DNA from: Cantharellus purpuraceus
Lineage: Eukaryota > Basidiomycota > Agaricomycetes > Cantharellales > Hydnaceae
Reading direction: 5' to 3'
DNA: 64,000 nt
Assembly (NCBI GenBank): GCA_025174535.1
Contig: JALBUN010000009.1
Coordinates: forward strand, 62,001 to 126,000
The notes under the pieces are model-generated. The model saw only the letters and a program-made list of their open reading frames with translations. It did not search any database and was not told where the DNA came from. The stretch's first letter is position 1. Every line of letters begins with the position of its first letter. Position numbers and translations under genes: made by a program. Positions 56,016 to 64,000 of this stretch are shown here, piece after piece.

Positions 56016-57724
56016 ATGTCCGACATTGAAACCGTAACGCTTGGTCCCCTCACCGTCCCCCGTATATTTAATGGTCTATGGCAGCTTTCCTCGCCAGGCA
56101 AGCCGTCATCATTGCGAGCACGCTAGCTCATCTTGACTATCCATATCTAGCATGGGGAACGGCTCCTGTGAGCAGGATTAAACGCGAAATGAAGCGTTAT
56201 ATCGAAGCCGGATTCTTAGCATTTGGTGACGCATCTCCCCACGTTATTCATGCCATATTCTCTCGTCTCATCCTTTTCTTCTTACAGACATGGTGAGGTT
56301 ACCCCTTCTTTTTCAACTGGCGTTTTTGATTCCGACGGCCATGGTTCTCTTCGTCAGGGTACGACCTCCATGTGTGTTATTTTTAAAGTTTTCTCATTCA
56401 TAATGCCACAGCCGATCACTATGGAAGTGCAGAACAGATCTTTGTATAGCGGCTCTGTTTTCTTAAAGCAAGAAAGTACTCACCTCCCCTCGAGGGTTCC
56501 TTCCGTAACAGTCTGCCTCAAGAAGACCAACTCAACGTTATCTGCGCCACAAAATGGTGCGTCTTTAAGGCTGCAGATCCTACATCCGAGTTCGTTCGCG
56601 ATGCCGTGCAAGAGAGGCTTGTCCGAACGGGCGCCCAGGTCGTGGATCTGTTGCAGGTTCGATCGACCCATACCTTATTTCTGAAAAGTAAATATATTCA
56701 CACGATGTTCCCACTGCCTTAGCTCCATTGGTCGGATTACTCTGCCCGTGCATACATAACCACACTGAAACATCTCCATGTACTGCAACAACCGCCGAAT
56801 AGACTTATCAAAGCCATCGGCCTTTGTAATTTTGATACGGCTCGCACAGAAGAGATATGCACTGCTCTCGGCCCTGGCGTCATTGTCAGTAATCAAGTAC
56901 AAGTGGGTCTTCTTCAACCCTCACATGGACCTGTTCACTTTTTTTTTGCTTCTAGTTCTCGCTGATCGATGTCCGACCTCTTTATGGCATGGCAGAAGTG
57001 TGCACGAAGCATAATGTGGGCAATTCATTGCAGAGCTCTCTTCCCGTCGGGTGCTAAAGTTTCATCAGGTCAAATTGTTAACTTACGGAACCCTCGTGCG
57101 TACCTGTCTTTTAGCATACCTTCCCACTCTGAGTACCGCTACCATAGTGCGGGGGATTTCTTGCCGACAAATACCTAGACTCCCCGCAGCCTGATCCGTA
57201 TGAGTCAATGACCCCTTCCCAAAGAAAGGTGCCGATATCTTCCGCACTTACTGACCTCACTCCGCTTACCACACATATAGTACCTTGACGTCATCCTCTC
57301 CGCATGGGGGGATTGGGCGCTCTTCCAAAAATTGCTTCGCGTTCTCCGCACTATTGGAGACAGGCACGACGGCCGAAGCATAGCCGTAATTGCCACGCGC
57401 TGGGTTTTAGACCATGCTTTTGTTGGGGCTGTAATCGTCGGTAACTAAGCCGGTCCCTGTTTTCGCCTCAATCTCGTTGCTGATCAACCGTCTCTTGCAT
57501 GCAGGGACGCGTCTGGGTGTATCCGAGCATATAGACGTAAGCAGTGGTGGTGACGCCACCAACCTTTGCTAACTGTCCACATATATTGCATTCAGGATAA
57601 TCACCGCGTCTTCGGGTTTCGTCTCACTTCAGAAGACAACGCCGCGATTCAAAGTGTCCTTGCTCTGACAAACTCAGACAGACTTATCACTAACTTGGGA
57701 GATTGCGGAGGCGAGTACAGGTAG
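56016..57724 (+). CDS. Aldo-keto reductase, 13-exon model with a 1-nt exon
   Basis: Exons 56016-56097, 56151-56225, 56288-56292, 56358, 56412-56443, 56495-56656, 56723-56902, 56956-57015, 57069-57095, 57148-57228, 57281-57440, 57505-57536 and 57596-57724 give 341 residues. The catalytic tetrad fits the family: Asp53 (AFDMADHYG), Tyr58, Lys84 (CATKW) and His120 (LLQLHWSDY). SNQVQFSLIDVRP, AIGLCNFD and the C-terminus LGDCGGEYR agree too. The enzyme should reduce carbonyls or oxidise alcohols with NADP(H); the substrate is unknown. Intron 1 is of GC-AG type (donor GGCAAGC). The introns are 51-66 nt. The exon at 56358 is a single G; without it codon 55 is out of frame. The alternative is a one-base lesion making this a pseudogene. 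Confidence 0.82.
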
Positions 57725-58266
57725 AATGCCCGATCTTGTCTGATTGAAATGGTGTGAGAAAATCGGCGAGGGATTAGATTAGCTACTCTTATGGTCGCAC
57801 GCGACTTGCCACCCTGAATCAATATTTGTTTCTGATCAAACGTAGATCAACGTCCAAAGAAGACAGATGCCGTGAAAATCTTACTCTTATATCCACTGAG
57901 GACATTGGAAGGTTTATTATGGCTGTGCCTTGTTACATCTCCCGATGCGGATATCCGAGAGAACCCTGACGCCCTTGCCAGATTCCTAGAGATCTGAGGC
58001 TCCGGTCGGATCGCTCTACATTTTCGTGGGCATACTCTCACAAAAGCCGCGCAGAAGTTGAGCAACCCAAAAACCATGTTGGACAATTATTAATGGCCAT
58101 TTCCATTGACATTCAATTCAGAAGGAAGTTGACAGATGGTTAGAGCACAGGTTTATAGTCCAAAGTGATCTATCTATATGCCTGATTGACTTTGGAAAGT
58201 CAACGTGCTGTCAAGCATCAAAGATATCCGTCTAAAGCTTGGGTGTCGGCAATCGTTGGGTAGATT
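57725..58266. other. Intergenic, no gene identified
   Basis: Frames such as minus 57847-58086 show no domain. It probably contains the 3' ends of the two converging genes. Confidence 0.5.
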
Positions 58267-58689
58267 CTAATTTTTGACGTAAACCACGTTGACTGGGAGT
58301 CTTCCATTCATGGAATACCGTGCCGGGTCGGGGATGACAAGGGTGCCACATCTGGGTTGGCCATCAGGTCGCGTAATGGCCATAAATTCTCGCGAAAAGG
58401 TGATTGTAAGACGGCCGGTGGAAGTAACTGGCGAACCGGAGAGGAGGTACCCCATAGTCGCCTCTAGCCCTGGTTGAACACCGAGATCATGGCTTGTCTC
58501 CCAGATGTCGGGTACGGTCAACCTGGTGAAAGTGGTCGCGGATAAATAGCCATCCCCTGATGACTTTTACCAGGGCTGATGGAGACTCGAGTACTCACGG
58601 GTAAGACGCCGGCTCTTTGGCCGAAGGTCGGCCGTCACCTTAAAGATCCGGTCGTCGACTCTGTGTGGCAATAATCTGGCCCCCGCCAT
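58267..58689 (-). CDS. Unknown small protein, two exons
   Basis: Minus strand: exon 1 58689-58599 (MAGARLLPHRVDDRIFKVTA), a 42-nt GT-AG intron, exon 2 58556-58267, together 126 residues in one frame. Exon 2 alternates polar and hydrophobic residues as in a beta-rich fold (GYLLSGSPVTSTGRLTITFS; RCGTLVIPDPARY). No signal peptide and no recognised family. The true start could lie upstream, because spliced-looking frames continue to about 59120 (RIWLGYSTKTNTPHSLREL at 58800-58880), but I could not join them. The matching phase across the intron is the main support. Confidence 0.5.
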
Positions 58690-61335
58690 TTAGTCTAGCC
58701 TTGTGAATGAGAAGTGTGATAAGTTAATTCAACAAAAAAGTCAGCAGAGCCGACGGAGTTTAAGAACAACCCCCAGATCAATGGCTCGCATGTCCGAGCG
58801 CTCACTTGCATGATCGCCGTCGATATAAAGCTCCCGTAATGAGTGGGGTGTATTTGTCTTGGTTGAATAGCCTAGCCAGATTCGTGTTTCCACGCGATTT
58901 CGGCTATTACGTACACTGGGCATCCTGAGAATACATATCTGGAAAAAATAATTAGACCACCAACCAAGTGTTGGCGGGTACCGGATTGATGCGCAGCAAG
59001 ACGACTAGATTGTATCAACGTAACGTCTATGACTATACCTGTCAGCGAAATGAATTGGTGTGCTTTGACTGCAGCAACTGCCAGTAAGTTATGTCGCCTC
59101 ATGTTCCAAGACATCATTTTATATGGCTCTGAGAAGCCGGTGACTCTATTCTACAGTCAGTCAAGCGTGGGACTGTGTCCGAGGAATATTCATAATCGAA
59201 GACCGTCTAAAACTCGAGTACTAGTAGGTCTCGAGCGGCGGCCATTTCAAAACACTTGCCGACCCGCATCGGTGTTTTCAGTCAACCGCTTCAAATAGGG
59301 TGACAGCAAGCACCGGCTAATTTGAATATAAGGGTGACAGTAACAAGGCAAGCAGCGGCCACGCTGATACCCACTATATTGGCGTGGTCAAACGACATCG
59401 GCCACACTTTTGGGATTGGATGAGTCAGACAATGATAAACCTGGGAGCGTATTATGTTGATACGAAGGAGACATAATAATGAGTAGTCAATGAGATCGCA
59501 ATCGCCCTACTAGACGCTGTCAGTGACCGTGAGATTCCGTTGTTGCAAGGAACCCCACCTCTGCAGTTCTTCTACCCAATTCTCATGCCTTATTAAATGA
59601 ACCGAGACATTGGTCGAGCCGGCGACGCCTATGACCCCATTGTGACAGTACCGATTAAGATGTTGTCTATGGTCCCTTCACCTTCCAACCGATCATTGTA
59701 AAAAAAAAAAGTATTTGCCGTGTTTATTACAGTAATACTCACTAGCACATTCGTGGCGCTCGCTTTGCTTCTGTTGGCTGCGAACTTCCCAGTCCTCATG
59801 CGGTGGCGTCAACCAAGCACAGCTTACTCCGCCAAGTACCGGTTGAAAGATTGCATGCAACTATGCAATTCTCAAATCATCCAGAAGGAAACCATCCATG
59901 AATCCCGATTATGACGATGCATCTGATGCCGCCAGGAGCAAACAGCTCCCGTTCTCTCAATACCTTCATGCTCATGGTAGCTCCCGCCTTATCGTGTCCC
60001 TTGATCTCTGTGCCTTTCCATTTCCATCGCTTGTCTTCCATTAGAAGCAAATATGTATTCATATACCGAATGGAACGACAAACTGTTGACGAGGTCTGAG
60101 TGACAGGACAGAATGCGATTGGGTGCCGAGTATCGGAAGCAGGTCCGCTCTAAAACGGTAAGGAGACAGCCGTGATTGCTAAGATAGCGAGGGTGGCTTG
60201 TATTTGTTCATAATATCATAATCTGTTGCCAATGGCAGCACAGTGAGGAGCATTTTGTGGTTTCCGGTGAACCTATCGACGTCAGCGATGGTGGTTTCTT
60301 GTTTGGAAAGCTACACGAGTTTGATGCCCCAAGAACTGGGACTATGCCTCTCTACGTTGCTCTGAGTCGACTCGAGCTGAGCATTCTTTGGATGGTTCTG
60401 ACATTGACACTAGAGAGGGCTCTGAGAGGGGAAGAAAGAAAGACACCGTGACGCACAAATTTCAGTGCCAGTGACGACAGGATCCAGGTACCCCGGGCGT
60501 AGATGGCCCTCCTCGTCTCCACTGCACCATGTATCAACTCCCCTACGCCCTCATAATTTGCTATGATCTTCCGAAATTACTGTGGCCAAAGGAGGTGTAG
60601 GTGTTTAGATATCATTCCTACGCATTAATGCTGCCAGTCATACTTCAGAGCTCCTCTTACGGAGAATGCATCATACCTGTTCATTTGGAAGATCCTGTGA
60701 ACACACATCACACATCACGTTCGAGCAGATTGTGCCGGAAGTCATTCGAAGAGTCCATGGTTTCAGAAGGCACATTCGTCCGCCTTCAATCACGAGGATG
60801 CACCAAGCGAGGAAAACCCAGGTGATATTCAGAGGGATTTCTTGGCAGAACAGTGGCTTGCACACGTGGATGAGGTAGGAGGGGAAGGCATAAATGGTCG
60901 TTGCCATCAACTCGAGCTAAAAGTCGTGCACCACACTGCGGGTCGAGGCAGTCGAACTATAGTCTAGGACACAGCGGTGTTTGAAACTTCAAAGCTTAAA
61001 AGACGAGGCGGTTATTATACTACAACGTCACTGACGTGTAACAGATGGATTTGTAGGAGACGTTTCAAGTTCCATAGCATCCTCCTGTACTATGCTCACG
61101 GCAGCTTTTGCCAGATATTGGCAGCTTTGTTGACATACACATATGTTATGGCAAGCCTGGGTTTTCTTGTCAAGTCTTGACTTGGTTTACTAGTAACAGA
61201 AAACGAGATGAGACATCTCTGTCGTTATCTGATCTTGAGGGCAGAAAGCCCCCAAACGACATCGCAGGAGTATCAGGAGCACGGTGACGAGGCCTGCCCA
61301 CGGACAATTCTTAGTTTCCACTATCACATCTAATC
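58690..61335. other. Long stretch with only weak coding signals
   Basis: Weak signals: minus 58741-59120, possible exons of the neighbouring small gene; plus 59720-59820, a hydrophobic segment (FVALALLLLAANFPVLMRW) after a poly-A run at 59699-59710; plus 60240-60450 (HFVVSGEPIDVSDGGFLFGK). None has a recognised domain or convincing splice sites. Confidence 0.35.
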
Positions 61336-62720
61336 AGGTATCGGGAGCTTTGGTTCCCAGATGGCAACATTGTGCTGGCTGCTGGTAACAGGCGTTTCAA
61401 GGTGCACCGTAGTCAACTCTCCCGCATCTGCACCGTTCGAGGACATGTTAGGGTTTCCCTCCGGAGGCCCGGACGAGGCACTGATGAAAGGCCTTGTTCT
61501 TGTGCGAATGCCCGACGACGCTACGGATCTCACCAATTTATCTCCGCACTCTACAATGTTGAAAGATTAAGTAGAAGATAGAACGAGAGCGAGTGTACCA
61601 GTATATAACTGGGTTTGCAGCGAGACAAACGTGAGTCAGTGAGTACAATAACTCAGATTGACTGGAGAAATGCATATCTGTAGTAGGTATACTTATACAT
61701 GTGAAAATGATCTTGGCATCTGGATCATACATGAAGTATCTATATCACATGAGTGAAATAGAATAGAAAATAGACTGTGTTTTGTATATGATCAGGGAAT
61801 AGGAGGTATAAAAGTGATGAGGACTGGATATGAGGATCAGGTGATATTAGACATAGAGGGGGTGATAATCAATATGAACGAGAAATAGGAGATAGAATTG
61901 AATAGCTAGATACAAAGATAAAAGACTTGGCATACGGATCCATGACTCCTGACCGTATGCAGGGATATATCATGCGGGCAGTCGTTCGTGTAGGTGATGA
62001 TAATATGATCTATGACTGGTGATCAGACAGAGCATAGTATTTGGAATGTGATATGGAGCTTGTGATGAGAGATGAACAAGTGGTTACAGAATAAGCCGAT
62101 ACGCATGGTTTACAACATACAATGTCTTGTCTTTCAACATTGACACGGCGCGTGCGGAGAATGTCTCTGCAATATCTGGAGTTATGCGTCTTGCCACTAA
62201 ATATGACTGCAATATCGGCCGTGTGCGCGCTATCCTCCTTAGGGGGGGGGTCAGGAATGATATACAGCTTTCCTATGTTCAGATACGCAACATCGCACAC
62301 TTTTGTCCTCTTCCCTCGCCCGCGAGTGTGACATCCCCGAGATCCTACCAAGTTGTTTCTGTGGGTGTTTCCCTAGCAATCGCACCCGCCCCCTTGCGCC
62401 AATAGACAAGAAGCGCATCGAGGATAGAAAACCTGCGATTTTAAAGCGTGTTTCTAGATTGCTGTGCAAAGGTGCGCCAGTCCTAGCCTTTGATACCACG
62501 CGACCCACGGAATCACAAAAACTCTAACCACTCCAAGCGCACGTGTACCACTTTTTTTGCAAAAACACTGAGCGGATCATATTCTCCTTGGAAGAAGGCT
62601 ACAGCCCCTAGTTGCACATGACCCGCTAAAGGAGCTCTCATGAATTTCCAACCCCAAAGCTGCAAGGATGAAGTCGCCAAATGCTCTGGAGGAAGAACAA
62701 CAAGCCGTGTGCACATATGG
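61336..62720 (+). pseudogene. BTB/POZ-domain gene, broken
   Basis: From a possible acceptor at 61336 the frame reads YRELWFPDGNIVL and FKVHRSQLSRICTV, the start of a fungal BTB domain. A one-base shift near 61437 moves the match to FEDMLGFPSGGPDEALMKG and VRMPDDATDL, and a second shift near 61540 gives FISALYNVE. About 550 bp of unrelated AT-rich DNA follow. The homology then resumes at about 62125 (VSAISGVMRLATKYDC) and 62310-62360 (LARECDIPEILPSCF), with weak traces to about 62720. BTB proteins mediate protein-protein contacts, often with ubiquitin ligases, and are abundant in Agaricomycetes. Two frameshifts and the insertion make a functional product unlikely. The N-terminal exon was not found. 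Confidence 0.72.
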
Positions 62721-64000
62721 ACGGGGGTGGTTGGTGGCGTGGCGGGGGGCCTTCATGTGGACTTCAACCTATAAACCATGTCATGCGTTGTATTCTCCTT
62801 GACACCAGCTATGTATCTCAATCTTGTACTGTACTTCTATTGTAACCCATGGTCTATTTGACGCAGATAATCAGGTGGATCAAGGAGATGTTGGGTATTT
62901 ACAGAACCCCCCATAGCGAACGATCAATTATGCAGCGCGTGTTCCATTTCATGTATCCAGCAGCATTCAAACGGGGGAAAAACGCTCCAGTGATTTGGCC
63001 GCATCCGAGTCCGTCCACCCTAAATCTCCCCTTTCCCCCCTAAACCAATAATTTGCAAGATATAAAAGAAGACACGGTGAGTAGTATCCCATCCCATCGT
63101 ACACACAAATTAGGCATTGCAGTTTTTTTTTTTTTTTGCGTATGATCAACGCCAGTTCGGAAAAACTGCATCAGAGGCATACGCACGCACTTGCAGCGAA
63201 CAGCAGAAAGAAGCTATCCCCTGGGCTATACACCACGCTAGAAAGAAGTTGGCAGGGAGACGTTCCCCCGGGTGCACCTGACTTCCATAAGCATGTGTGT
63301 GGTTTATCAAACGAAAAGCCCGAAGCGGCATCTCCAGCGTCAGTCGTTTTTCCCAACCAACATTACCCACCCGTCAACGTTCCATTCAAAAAACGCCCGC
63401 AAAGCACACGCAAAACACGCGAATAGGTATGCATTCATGCGTGTGTGATCTAAACTATCAAAAGGGTCCATCCGAAAAAAAAACAAGGGTTTAAGAGCAC
63501 AATGTGGCGTGCAAACTCTGCGCTTGGGTAAATGATATGCGGGAGGTGGTGCACGGAAAGGTAAATAACGTCAATGCGAGTCAGGAGTGTAAAGTGAAGT
63601 CATTGAGACGAGAGGGACATGCGAAGAATGAGAGAGAGAGAGAGAGAGTAGAGTGTGAAATGAGTGCAAAGAGTACGATGAGGATGATGATGATGAAAGG
63701 ATGCAGTGAGAGTAAAGCGGCGAGGCTATCGATAATACGGTGTGTGCAGAGTAGGTTGAATGTCAAAAATTCATGGGTAGTGAGGCCTGGTGTGTAGTGA
63801 GTGGGCTAGGTGCCGCGGAGTATAGACGGCTCGTGCAATTGGACGAATATCCTTGCCCGACATGTTGTGGGGTACGGATGCTGGGTATGGCATAATAGAT
63901 AAACAGACGGGTGTCTCCGTCGCGAGTCGAGTGTGGCGTCAACTGCGCATACGCACCATTTTCACCAGAACCTGATCGACGCGCGCGATGCACCGTGTGC
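62721..64000. other. Terminal stretch, no gene identified
   Basis: Contains a T-rich tract (63123-63137) and a (GA)n microsatellite. TATAAAAGA at 63061 could be a core promoter for a gene beyond the window or with unseen short exons. Open frames up to 97 codons carry no recognised domain. Confidence 0.4.
63630..63648. repeat. (GA)n microsatellite
   Basis: About 9.5 GA units in purine-rich DNA. Confidence 0.9.

Overview
The window looks like an Agaricomycete (mushroom-forming basidiomycete) nuclear chromosome. Evidence: genes with many 46-68 nt GT-AG introns, SDR, aldo-keto reductase and BTB/POZ genes of types common in that class, remnants of a WD40-repeat gene, and Ty3/gypsy and Ty1/copia retrotransposons. 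Family calls were made by eye from motifs; no database was searched. I do not name a genus.

Bases 1 to about 44,830 are a nested retrotransposon island. Its substrate is old copia elements and a decayed WD40-repeat gene. A solo LTR (2870-29040, target duplication CTGCC) is split by a 24.6-kb minus-strand gypsy insertion, 'GypC' (3275-27894, duplication AGCTG). The 5' LTR of GypC was hit three more times: by an intact gypsy element, 'Gyp1' (10235-21957, duplication GTGGG, two 1434-bp LTRs that read as identical); by a solo LTR of family D (22209-22970, duplication CCTAT); and by a partly deleted gypsy element, 'GypE' (23003-27758). To the right, solo LTRs of families A, B, C and D, most with exact 5-bp duplications, sit inside copia and gypsy remnants and the WD40 pseudogene.

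Both better-preserved gypsy elements carry an extra gene between pol and the 3' LTR. Gyp1 has a 342-residue sense ORF of unknown function. GypC has an antisense gene with its own TATA box, a charged coiled coil and a cysteine cluster. One solo LTR has an expanded minisatellite that multiplies the palindromic bZIP site ATGAGTCAT.

From about 44,830 to the end the DNA is mostly unique. It holds a short-chain dehydrogenase (46979-48164), a HIG1-domain respiratory supercomplex factor (minus, 49229-49709) sharing a 74-bp spacer with an SSZ1-like ribosome-associated Hsp70 (49784-51972), an unknown multi-exon gene (minus, 54681-55585) divergent from a 13-exon aldo-keto reductase (56016-57724), a small unknown gene (minus, 58267-58689) and a broken BTB/POZ gene (61336-62720). 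The dehydrogenase model needs a 7-nt exon. The aldo-keto reductase model needs a single-nucleotide exon to keep its catalytic tyrosine in frame.
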